In this document: positions 45,041 to 61,165 of the stretch, piece by piece
How the letters are laid out: each line of letters opens with the position of its first letter
How positions within the stretch are numbered: position 1 is the stretch's first letter
NCBI RefSeq assembly: GCF_901709675.1
Contig: NC_051100.1
Location: forward strand, 6,510,001 to 6,574,000
DNA length: 64,000 bases
Direction of reading: 5' to 3'
From: Syngnathus acus
Lineage: Eukaryota > Chordata > Actinopteri > Syngnathiformes > Syngnathidae
Program-made: the position numbers and the translations under genes
Notes under the pieces: model-generated
What the model saw: only the letters and a program-made list of their open reading frames with translations
Told to the model about the DNA's origin: nothing
Database searches by the model: none

Positions 45041-45196
45041 AGCGGCAGCGGAGCCCCATTTCAACCCCTTACACTGAGTGCCAAGCAGGGAAGAAATGGG
45101 TACCATTTTTATAGTCTCCGGTATGACCCGGCCGGGGTTTGAACCCACAACCTCCCAGTCTCAGGGCGGACACTCTACCACTAGGCCACTGAGCTG
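45041..45196 (-). mobile_element. tRNA-derived SINE
   Basis: On the minus strand it runs CAGCTCAGTGGCCTAGTGG..., with a Pol III box A (GGCCTAGTGGTAGAGTG) and box B (GGTTCAAACCC), then a tRNA-unrelated body containing GACTATAAAAATGG and GCTTGGCACTCAGTGTAAGG. The layout and words match the HE1-like SINEs of fish as I recall them. The tail beyond 45041 is unclear. Confidence 0.75.
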
Positions 45197-45286
45197 GTAA
45201 ACACTAATGTATAGTGCTATAACACTTATAGTAGTTTTTAAATAACGTGCATGCAAATATACGCCTAAATATTGTTATCCAATATG

Positions 45287-45646
45287 TCTACTGCAATTTC
45301 ACATTGGATTGCTGGTTTGAGATTTACTTTTAATATTATTATTTTTACTAAACATTTATGTTAAAACTTGTCTGGTGTTTTATTCCTTGTTTTTATATTC
45401 ACCAATTAAAACATAAAAATCAGACATTTGGTTAACTGCTTTATATGACAATATGTGTATGTATATCTACTGCAATTTCACATTAGATTGCTGGTTTGAA
45501 ATTTACTTGTATTATTATTATTATTTTCATAAACATTAAAAACCTGTTAAAACTTGTCTGGTGTTTTAGTCCTTGTTTTTAATATTTTGGGCATGAAAAC
45601 AAAAATTTGACATTTGGTGAACTGCTTTATATGACAATATGTATAT
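45287..45646. repeat. Diverged tandem duplication, about 180 bp unit
   Basis: Two adjacent copies at 45287-45465 and 45466-45646. Each begins TCTACTGCAATTTCACATT and ends near GACAATATGT. They share TTAAAACTTGTCTGGTGTTTT and differ by many substitutions and indels. Function unknown. Confidence 0.8.
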
Positions 45647-45943
45647 GTGTTTTACGTTGTGTAATATGTGTTGGTGTCCCCCAAAATAAAGAGCAAGTAG
45701 TCAAATACACATTCTTGACACGTACAAAAAATGCATAAAGTTATTAGGTACACCTGAAAATGGTGGTGTCACCAGACACATGTATATATCATTGACAATT
45801 ATTCTCAAAGCATCCCCTGATCTTAAGCTCCCAAGAGAGCAAGGAAAAACTAAAAAACAAAACTACTAAAAGAAAGAAATAGTCGTATCATTTGATTTCA
45901 TCGTATTTATATATTTATCATAAATGTATTATTTATTCATATA

Positions 45944-46011
45944 AGGCCGGTCCGCGAAAATATTTCTGACACGTAACCGGTCCGTGGCGCAAAAAAGGTT
46001 GGGGACCACTG
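45944..46011 (-). mobile_element. hAT terminal fragment (CAGTGGTCCCCAACC type)
   Basis: On the minus strand CAGTGGTCCCCAACCTTTTT is followed by CGCCACGGACCGG and CGCGGACCGGCC. This start and the GGACCGG pair are typical of a widespread vertebrate hAT/Charlie-like non-autonomous family. Only one end was found. Confidence 0.6.
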
Positions 46012-46074
46012 ATCTATACTATTCGCTTGTGAGCTACTCCATAAAAGAATATTTATTCCAGCCATTGTGAGTGA

Positions 46075-46147
46075 GGCTTCCATAGTGTAGTGGTTCGTCC
46101 TCTGGGCTCTCGCACCAGCGACACGGGTTCGAATCTCAGTGGGGGCT
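46075..46147 (+). tRNA. tRNA-Glu(CTC)-like sequence, probable pseudogene
   Basis: A 73-nt cloverleaf-sized segment has a box A-like TAGTGTAGTGG, an anticodon-loop CTCTCGC giving CTC, and a canonical box B GGTTCGAATC. The acceptor arms GGCTTCC and GGGGGCT pair, using several G-U wobbles. The D and T stems pair poorly, so it is more likely a tRNA-derived pseudogene or SINE head than a working tRNA. It directly precedes the telomere-like array. Confidence 0.42.
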
Positions 46148-46221
46148 TAAAATTTTATCATAGAAAATTTGCAACACAGTTGCTCGTGTGCTACCCCATA
46201 TAACCATACACCTCCCTGTGA

Positions 46222-48055
46222 GTTTAGGGTTAGGTTTAGAGCTGGAGCTAGGACTAGGGTTGGAGCTAGGGTTAGGGCTGGAGCTAGGGTTAGAGGTTAG
46301 GGTTAGAGGTTAGGGTTAGAGCAAGGGTTAATGTTAGAGCTAGGGTTAGGGTTCAGGTTAGAGCTAGGGTTAGGGTTAGAGCTAGCGTTAGGGTTAGACC
46401 TAGAGCTAGGGTTAGGGTTAGGGTTAGAGCTAGCGTTAGGGTTAGACCTAGAGCTAGGGTTAGGGTTAGGGTTAGAGCTAGAGCTAGGGTTAGGGTTAGG
46501 GTTAGGGTTAGGGTTAGGGTTAGGGTTAGGGTTAGGGTTCAGGTTAGAGCTAGGGTTAGGGTTAGAGCTAGGGTTAGGGTTAGAGCTAGGGTTAGGGTTA
46601 GAGCTAGCGTTAGGGTTAGACCTAGAGCTAGGGTTAGGGTTAGGGTTAGGGTTAGAGCTAGAGCTAGGGTTAGGGTTAGGGTTAGGGTTAGGGTTAGGGT
46701 TAGGGTTCAGGTTAGAGCTAGGGTTAGGGTTAGAGCTAGGGTTAGAGCTGGAGCTAGGGTTAGAGCTAGGATTAGGGTTAGGGTTAGGGTTAGGGTTAGA
46801 GCTAGAGCTAGGGTTAGGGTTAGGGTTAGGGTTAGGGTTAGGGTTAGAGCTAGGGTTAGAGCTAGAGCTAGGGTTAGGGTTAGAGCTAGGGTTAGAGCTG
46901 GAGCTAGGGTTAGAGCTAGGATTAGGGTTAGAGCTAGAGTTATAGCTAGGGTTAGGGTTATAGCTAGGGTTAGGGCTAGGGTTAGGGTTGGACTAGGGTT
47001 AGGGTTAGAGCTAGGGTTGGGTTAGAGCTAGCGTTAGGGTTAGACCTAGAGCTAGGGTTAGGGTTAGGGTTAGAGCTAGAGCTAGAGCTAGGGTTAGGGT
47101 TAGGGTTAGGGTTAGGGTTAGGGTTAGGGTTAGGGTTCAGGTTAGAGCTAGGGTTAGGGTTAGAGCTAGGGTTAGAGCTGGAGCTAGGGTTAGAGCTAGG
47201 ATTAGGGTTAGAGCTAGAGTTATAGCTAGGGTTAGGGTTATAGCTAGGGTTAGAGCTAGGGTTAGGGTTGGACTAGGGTTAGGGTTAGAGCTAGGGTTGG
47301 GTTAGAGCTAGGGTTAGAGCTAGGGTTAGGGTTAGAGCTAGGGTTAGGGTTGGACTAGGGTTAGATCTAGGGTTAGGGTTAGAGCTAGGGTTAGAGCCCT
47401 AACCTTAACCCTAGCTCTAACCCTAGCTCTAACCCTAGCTCTAACCCTAACCCTAACCCTAGTCCAACCCTAACCCTAGCCCTAACCCTAGCTATAACCC
47501 TAACCCTAGCTATAACCCTAGCTCCAGCTCTAACCCTAGCTCTAACCCTAACCCTAGCTCTAGCTCTAACCCTAGCTCTAACCTGAACCCTAACCCTAAC
47601 CCTAGCTCTAGCTCTAACCCTAACCCTAGCTCTAGGTCTAACCCTAACGCTAGCTCTAACCCTAACCCTAGCTCTAACCTGAACCCTAACCCTAGCTCTA
47701 ACCCTAGCTCTAACCCTAACCCTAGTCCAACCCTAACCCTAGCTCTAACCCTAGCTATAACCCTAGCTATAACTCTAGCTCTAACCCTAATCCTAGCTCT
47801 AACCCTAGCTCCAGCTCTAACCCTAGCTCTAACCCTAACCCTAACCCTAGCTCTAGCTCTAACCCTAACCCTAGCTCTAGATCTAACCCTAACCCTAGCT
47901 CTAACCCTAACCCTAGCTCTAACCTGAACCCTAACCCTAGCTCTAGCTCTAACCCTAACCCTAACCCTAGCTCTAGGTCTAACCCTAACCCTAGCTCTAA
48001 CCCTAGCTCTAACCTGAACCCTAACCCTAGCTCTAACCCTAGCTCTAACATTAAC
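46222..48055. repeat. Head-to-head telomere-like satellite (inverted repeat)
   Basis: The left arm to 47396 is built from TTAGGG hexamers mixed with GAGCTA, CAGGTTA and GTTAGAGCTGGAGCTA variants. The right arm, 47397-48055, is the reverse complement in style (CCCTAA with TAGCTC). The switch point reads GGTTAGAGCCCTAACC. Distinct words such as TTAATGTTAGAGCTAGGG (left at 46328) and GGGTTCAGGTTAGAGCTAGG recur at the matching outer position of the right arm. Long Leu/Gly/Glu frames across it are repeat artefacts. Confidence 0.93.
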
Positions 48056-48203
48056 ATTATTGAAGTTAAAAAAAATAAAATAAAAAAGGATCAGTGTGTG
48101 TGTGTGGGGGGGGGACGATTCGTTTGAACGAATCTTTTGAGTGAATTGATTCTAAAGATTCAGTTCACTTAAAAGAACTGGAATGCACATCACTACTTGC
48201 CAC

Positions 48204-51200
48204 AAGCGCAAGTGCACGTCCAAGTTTTGTCAGCTAATGCTGAGTGACGAGCCTTCATTTGCTTTCAAACTATTTTGATAATTCACAGAGGATTTGTCGA
48301 ATGGATTTGATAACATGACCTTTGGAGAATGGTTGGATGGATGAAATGTGTCAAGTTAGAGGAAATGAAACACTTTAGGTGCAGTGCTTTGCAATTCAAC
48401 AAATGAACCCCTTTTTTATTAATTTTTTAATCTGGACTGCATTTCTTAAATGTTCAGTGATTTACTTTGTCTTTATTTTGTTATGTGTTCTCAAAGTTGT
48501 GGAAAAACAATAGAAGAGGAATCTTAATTCATTCTGACTTCTGTCTTCGCTGCTATAATACGGCTGACTCATCAAAATAAAACAATAAACCTGAATCTTT
48601 AGTCTTGACAATGAGAGACACTTCCCAGGCACTTTAGACATTTTAGTTAGATAAAAATGTTAAGCATTACTTTAAAATGTCTGTCAAGTTAATGAAAGTT
48701 GGTAGCAACATGTAGACTGTGGAACAGATTATTTCTATTTGTATGTGGAAAAAATACATTTATCGATTGTGTATCTTATCTTGCAGTTGAGAACTTCACA
48801 TCAGGTCAGCCTGTTTTATTTTATTATTTTTTTATGAGTCCTCTCCTAGAGGAGGAGAGTAGGGTATCAATCCAGCGCATTAGAACTCGGGTCTTTTTAG
48901 TGACAGTCGCCGCCTCCCGGCTGATGTAAAGCAAACTTGTACTTTTGGGAGATGAAGAAGCCTGTCAAGCCACCTCAGGCCCGTCACCCTCCCTTTGTGA
49001 TTCTCCACCTCTAATAGCAAAATCGATTCAAAAATGAGGAACGGGGGAGGCAAGGCAGGAAATAAAGCGTTTGTCCATCTCCGGTGAAAGGATACTGAAA
49101 GGGCAGACTTGTTTGGAAAACAACATTTGAAGACATCACTCCTCTTTTTTTTCTTTTTTTATTCTTAACTTAATCCCCGGAAACTTTATTAGGGAAACCT
49201 GTATGCTGGAACCACATTCTCTCATGAAACTAAATAAAGCAACTCATTTATTAGCATTTTATTATAATGCAATTCATTATCTGCTAAATTGGTCTGAGTC
49301 GATGGGTGTTAGGTTTTGCTGCAAAGTCGCAATATGTTAGATAATAGGTCCAAATCTTCTCCATTAACTTCACAAGGCTTTTGTCGAGTTAAAAGTGAAC
49401 CGCAGCTTGTTTGAAATGTCATCTCACAGCCGGCTAGTCAACCCCTAAATAGTGCAGCCTCCATCTTTCCTTGTTGCATTCTTGTTGTTCTCTGCTCAGG
49501 TAATCAGCCGTTCCCCCAGCAAGGTAATTTCTGCTCAGGCGCCCATGTGGCCGACACTGCGGAAATTCATTTTTTGCTTTAATTTCAGGCCCATTGATCG
49601 AGGAGCGCTGTACGGGCGCATGACATCCATAATCACAACATTGGTGTGACAGCGCGTATAAATAATGTGGAAGGATGTAAGAATAATAAAAAAAAGGGGG
49701 TAGGAAGAGCTCGGCTCCATCTCTTACTGCATTCTATATTAATTACTCCCAACCCCTCCCCTTGGAGGCTGTATGATATTTTTCTTCTCAAACTTATCTG
49801 AAATCTGTTTGTTTAAGCATCCATTAAAGCATTCATTGTGTCTACACTAATTACCCAGGCTAGTGTATATCGCTAATGTTGATGATTAGTGGAGTGGAGC
49901 TAAGTTATAGTACAGGCCATAGTGGGCCACTGCTTGAATGTAAACTTTTGCTTATAAGAGTACTTGTAAGGCAACAGTGGATGGATAATGAAAAGCAAAT
50001 GTCATCAATTGTCCTGAACGCACAGTTGGCGTTTTTGTTCTTTTTCTTCTTACTGTGTAGTTAGAAACAGGCGCTTGCGCCGTTGTGGGCGTGAACACAG
50101 CTGACTTGCCTCCCAACTAATAGAAGCGGCTCCTCTTGTTCCCTTTAAATTCAGCGCGGGAGAAACGTGCTGTCATGGCGAGAAAATAAACTGACTTGCT
50201 TGTGTTTGTGTAGGAGAGCGACGTTAGCAAAGACGATCTCCACTGAATATGGTGACCCAGATTCAACTCTCTGTATCACTAAAGGTATGTGCTTACTGTG
50301 ACGCCTTAAATGCAGAGGTCAATTTCTATTTACTCACGCTCATGTTAGCACAAGCACCTTTCGCGTGGGCCAAATATTAGCACAAGCTTCGTTTCATCTC
50401 AAGTCCTTTGCTTTAACAACAACACAAAGCAAAGAACTGGAACTTCACTACAAAGTAGATGTGACAAAGTGCAATGCAACATGTGACCTTTTTTGCTGCG
50501 TGTTAAATAATAAAGGAGGTGCACTAGTGCATAAAGCACGAGAACTTGTTTGGAATGTGGTAGCCTACTAGAGAGGAGTAAAGGATTCTCAAAATGCATC
50601 TTGACCATATTAAGATAACGGGTGAAGCAACGTTGGCTGTTATTTGTATGCGGGTCAACAACTATTCTGCTGCGTCGTTACAGAAAGCTCGTGACCCTCT
50701 CGTGGACATGTTGAGCCAAGCAGCTTCTGCTTATCTGCATGTCCTTGGAGTACAAGCCCATTGATATGCTATCTTCTTGCCAAGATGCTTCCAATTATGT
50801 GAACCGCTGGAGTGAGGTGGAGCGTGCTTTTTTTTCCGTACAATAGAGAATGCTCTATCGGTTCATGTGATCTCTCTTTCTTTTTTTTTTTTTATTACCC
50901 CCTTCAGCAGGAATGGCCGGTAGATCCAGAGCGGACTTCCCACTTTTCCCCACAGTGTCGTGACAGATCAATTTAGCACAAGGCTCATCACCGGGACCTG
51001 AGTTCTGCTGCCGATTAAAGCCAGCACCTCAATACATCACATGAGGGTAAATCTGCTGTGACATGACTTCCTGTGTTATAAATCCTTCTGTAGATGTGTG
51101 CTGTCTCTTCTTGGTGAGATGAGCACTCAGAGAGGACTCTGACTGACAGCAAGGGGGAAGTGTCAAGATTGACTTGGAAGCAGAAGAATTGAAGAAGCTG

Positions 51201-53840
51201 TGGATGTGCTTCCATTTTTGACCACCAGTGTGGAGCCAGACTATGCAATTAATTAAATCAATGTATCCCCATTTCAAGGCAACACCTTCATGCAGCTCCA
51301 CCCTGAGCATGTCCACATGCTGCCATATAAATGCCGTCCCACTTATCTAGTTCTCCTCTTGTCCAGAAGAGGGCAGCACGTCTTAATGCAAGCAACCCAA
51401 AGTCTTCAGTCATCTGAAAGTCTCCTGTCTTGAGTTCTTGAAAATCGCAGACAGGCCATTATCGTGGAGATTTTCTCAACAACAAAAAAATCACCCATGC
51501 ATGCTCTCAGCCCTCTAATTGAATCATGCCCCTCTTCACTTTTTCTAAAAAGAAAATTATTTGGGCTGAAATGACACCCTGCAAACACATTGTGATGAAT
51601 GAAAGATGATACAATTTACTGCACACTTGTCTCACATCCTCCCATCATCCTTATCGTCCATCACTTCTCAGTATTCAACTTCTTAGTTCCATTTCCTTCT
51701 CTGCTCACTTTTTTTTTTGTCCCCCTCTTTCCCCACCACTTTGCTTCTGCTCCACCCTGTAATCATGCCGGTTCATGGCTCCCATTCAGCCCGGTATATA
51801 TAGCAGTAATTGTCGGGGTGCACTATGGAGACTGGGCAGCGCATGTGGACGCTCTCACAAAGCTGTTTGTAGCAAAACCTGTTGATGGGATTTGGGGGTA
51901 CCACGGGCACACTCACAAAGGTACTTTCTCTTGGAGCCGAAAAATGCTCACGACTGTAAATTAACAACATGCCTCCCTTTGTATTCTTCACTCAGCGTGA
52001 TGTGACATGCAGAATAAATGTGCCTCCTAATGAGGTTTTGGGGTAAGAGCTTTATGCAAATACACGAGTCACTACATATTAACGGTTGCAGAGGGGATTG
52101 AGCCTCATTCCTCTTCAGCCGGCTGGCTTCTGATCCGTGAAGCAGACCCGCGTAGCGTGCAAATAGAAAACAAGCAAAAAAACAGGCGAACGGGCCGCAT
52201 TCCCATCAGCGCTTCATCAGCCTGAACGGGATTGAAGTGAACGTGAGCAGCTGAAATGATGGTTGCCAGTTGGCTTTCAAGTGAAAACAGCAATCTGTTT
52301 AATCGCAAACATAGGCCTCCCTGCCCCCCCCACCTCGAAATGCTTGTGTGGCGTACCAAGCATGGAACACTGCCTCCAAAAGAGATGACGGCAAAAACGT
52401 ACTACGCAGCCCAGTTGTTTGTATGACAGGGTGGGGGTTCCTGGGAGCTTGTATGGACAGGTCTGTCATTCACAACGTGTACACAGTCCCTCCATTGTGA
52501 AGCTGAGTGTGGTCCCCAACAGGCAAGTCGGGGTGGGGTTGGCCGAGAGGGCCTCCCGAATAAAAACATTTGCTGCAAACAGGAACTAGGATTAAAAGGG
52601 TTCATCGAAGCTGTTTATGGGTGCCGGTTTCCAATTTCTAGACAATTTTTATGGACTCTTAAATGAACAATGAAATTAAATGTTTTGGGATGCCGGTGGT
52701 AGTAACTCAGAATTAGTGTGATATATTACAATTTAGTAATTATAATGTCATCTAATTACTTTGAGACAAACAACCAGTAACACCCACAAGCACACCACCA
52801 CAATAAATCCCACGACGCCAGCACATAAATCAGGCCAGTGTACCCCATCACCGACTTACTAGAACACATTGTTTATTAAATATAAATTATATTAGATGAG
52901 AAATAAGTGGGATTGAAAATCTGTTTCGGAAGTATTCCAACCAGCATCTACCATATCCACGTCATCCGCATTTATCATTGTGTCACAGATGCCTTACATA
53001 AAAAGGCGTTACCATCACGAATGCAGGATAAATCATTAAAAGAATTTATTTGATATGAAATTACTTAATATATATTATTAATTTATATTTATATTTAAAT
53101 TATATTTATAGTAAGGCTTTTTTAGTTAAAATAAATGACCATTTATAGTTTTGTTTTGTAAAAAAAAAAAAAAGTTTAAAAAAAAGACCAGGCTTTTTTT
53201 ACTTAAAAAAAATTACATTGTTTGGTTGATCACTCTGTGCATTTGAGTTTGAAGTCCATGACTTATAGAACTTTATTGCCAAGTTCCAGTTGTGTTTGGA
53301 GATAAGTTTAGCTCGTTCTAAGGTGAGCAAATGTAGCGAAGCAGCTGCTTCGCTTTCATCCTGTTTACCAAACAGCTGTTTCATCCCGGTTTGGTGAGGG
53401 ACCACTTCACAGACGTTCTGTTTTATTTCTGGGTGGACTTGTCAACCGAGAGCAAGTCAAACATTTTGTTATGACATTTCCTTCCCAGACGAACACTTTC
53501 GACCTGGTTTGATATGCTGCAATTTGGTCATCACTTCCAGGACACTCTGAGTGTTTGTATTACTCAAATAGTTTGGCGAGTTGTCGGCTTGTCTCGGAAG
53601 GGAAAGGGAAGGCGCTGTTTGCAGAGGATGAAGTCAAAAGCAAGTCCAACAGCTTGAAAGCCTTTGGCTTTTTTAGCTATGTGCTTGTAACTTAGTTCAA
53701 GTTATCTTTTTGTTGGCTGCAGGTGGAATGCAAATGTTACCCAACACAGCATCGTTTGTCTCGTTCAATGAGGAGAAAATTCAACAGACAAATAGTCGGC
53801 ACGAATCAACAGGAAGCAGACGGCCACTTAGTGTGTGACA
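48204..53840. other. Intergenic sequence between the hAT-rich cluster and loxl4
   Basis: No exon, RNA gene or complete mobile element was recognised. Open frames are short and unsupported. Human has R3HCC1L between CRTAC1 and LOXL4; no R3H-domain sequence and no long exon-like frame is visible here. Confidence 0.4.
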
Positions 53841-53847
53841 ATGAAGT

Positions 53848-53853
53848 TTTATT
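53848..53853 (-). terminator. loxl4: Candidate loxl4 poly(A) signal
   Basis: AATAAA on the minus strand, about 1.85 kb past the loxl4 stop codon. It is the clearest such signal I noticed downstream of the gene. Use is not shown. Confidence 0.3.
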
Positions 53854-55703
53854 AATTCACAGTCATAATGGATGGATGGTGATTTGAAATGACTCAGCCA
53901 GTGTTTATCCGCACTTATCCCCCTTGTTTCTTCCAGCACAAATACAACAGTCATACATTTGCACCAGAGAATAAAAAGATGGGGTACAAATGATTACAAT
54001 TGTGTGTATGTGTGCATCACAGCAAAAAAGCAACCCATCACATGCAGGACACGTGTTCAATGAGGTCTAAGTCCCTGAGAGCTCAGCTTTCTATGAAGGA
54101 GATTTTAAAGAAGCACCATTTGGCTCACACTCTCACTGGCCATCGGGTTGCTACACTTATTGCGACGGTACATATGATGAACATGAAGCCAACTGCATAC
54201 AATTTTAAATAACAATAGACTATAAACAGCAATTGTACATACGCACAAATAAACAGCTCATTTTTATGCTCGGTGGAATGTTGTTGATTTTGAAAGGCTA
54301 GAAAATACAAAGGTCATTTTTAGAAAAGTAAGTCGTTTGATAAATATGTTTTATACTTTATATATTTTCTATGGAAAACGTTGGGAGAATGTTACAAGTT
54401 ACACAGTTAATTGTACACAGTAAATATTGTAATTAGGATTTTGCAAAATGTAGTTGAATGACAAAGTAAGAACAAGTGTTAGGGCCATGCTGAAAGGAAC
54501 AAATATTATCCATTTAAAAATCATCTCTGGTAGTAAAAAAAAAAAGAAAAAAAATTAAATAATCTTTTTCCACCTCTAAATCATATCAGTCAGCCTCTGT
54601 CTCGCTTTTATGAAAAAAGATTTTCCCCAGTGTGCATAAAAGCACCCGCTATAGTCTTAACCCTAACCTTGAAACTAACCCAAACAGACATAATTAAAAG
54701 GCTTTTTTATATATAATTTCTACATATATTTATGCTTTCAAAGCCTGTTGGCATGCCCGCCACAAACATGTGGTCGTGTGACACTGTTGTTCCCTCCCAT
54801 CCAAAAAGCTGGCAGAGAAAATCCCGACAGTTGCGTTTTAATAACCACATTGAAAATAGAATAATTCATCTGTATCTTACTGTAAAGGTTCCATTGCTAT
54901 GGATGATGGAAAGGAAAAATGAAAAAAGAAAACTAACCTCTTTCTGAATATGTTGTGTGAACCCTGTGAATAAATTAAATATCAGTATAAAAACTACATG
55001 TGAATATGAAAACACCAACTTTCTATTTCACTGTACTAAAAAAAATATATTAAGCATTCTGGTAAAGGTCAATATGGTAGCTAATTGAAGAGATTACAAG
55101 AATACTGATGTAAAAAAGATAAAGTGCTTTGTTACATAAAATTATTACTAAATGTTGTAAGCTTGTTGAGATGATAATTGTTTTTGTTATAAATTAGAAA
55201 TGACTGACTTAAAAAAATATCTGTCCTGCATTGTCTGATGTAATGATGTAAAATTCCAAAGCACGGTTTCATGTCCATAGCTGATCCAATAAGTATTTCT
55301 AAAATGCCTCCAAGATCAATTTGCAGCAGAAACAAAATATATATATGATCTATATATCTCATATTGGTTATAAGCTTTGCCAAGTACTCCCACGCGACAT
55401 ATTCAATAGTATTCCATATGTGTAATGTTTGGAAAATCAAAGTAGTCCACATTCAGTATTGAAAAAAAAAAAAGTGATATTAACACACCTTATTAAAATA
55501 ATAACAGCAAAAAGCTGCATGAGTCGCTCTTTTGTTTGGCCCGTCTGCTTGAGTCTCATTGATGTGACGTTTGATCCGCTGCCAAGCCAGGCAGTTTTTT
55601 CCGTGTTCTTTGTTAATGTGGCTGCGATTGTAAGCTTCCCAGAGGTCACGAGGTCATCACCCTATGCCCGCCCGAGAGCAGCGTCAGGAAGACTTTTAAA
55701 TCT

Positions 55704-61165
<5,462 letters not shown>

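Larger units (their letters stand above)
44470..48195. mobile_element. 3.7-kb hAT-like compound element with 8-bp target duplication
   Basis: CTTGCCAC stands at both 44462-44469 and 48196-48203. The enclosed DNA starts TAGTGTTGGCTCGTGAGTG and its other end, read inward on the minus strand, starts TAGTGATGTGCATTCCAG. Eight-base duplications are the mark of hAT insertion. Both ends share long blocks with the BED-finger hAT fragment at 42.5-43.0 kb, and both resemble its 5' end, so the element looks inverted or fold-back rather than a simple deletion copy. No transposase is present. The interior holds a SINE, a tandem duplication, another hAT terminus, a tRNA-Glu-like sequence and a telomere-like inverted array, and is therefore a host for nested insertions. 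Confidence 0.72.

Noticed and set aside
46222-48055. Ancient chromosome end-to-end fusion site
   Set aside because: Orientation fits, but the arms share mirrored non-telomeric words and lie inside a hAT element with a clean target duplication, which favours inverted duplication.
46331-48057. Long Leu/Gly/Glu open frames in the telomere-like array
   Set aside because: A hexamer repeat without stops in one frame gives such peptides automatically. There is no promoter, splice site or composition suggesting coding.
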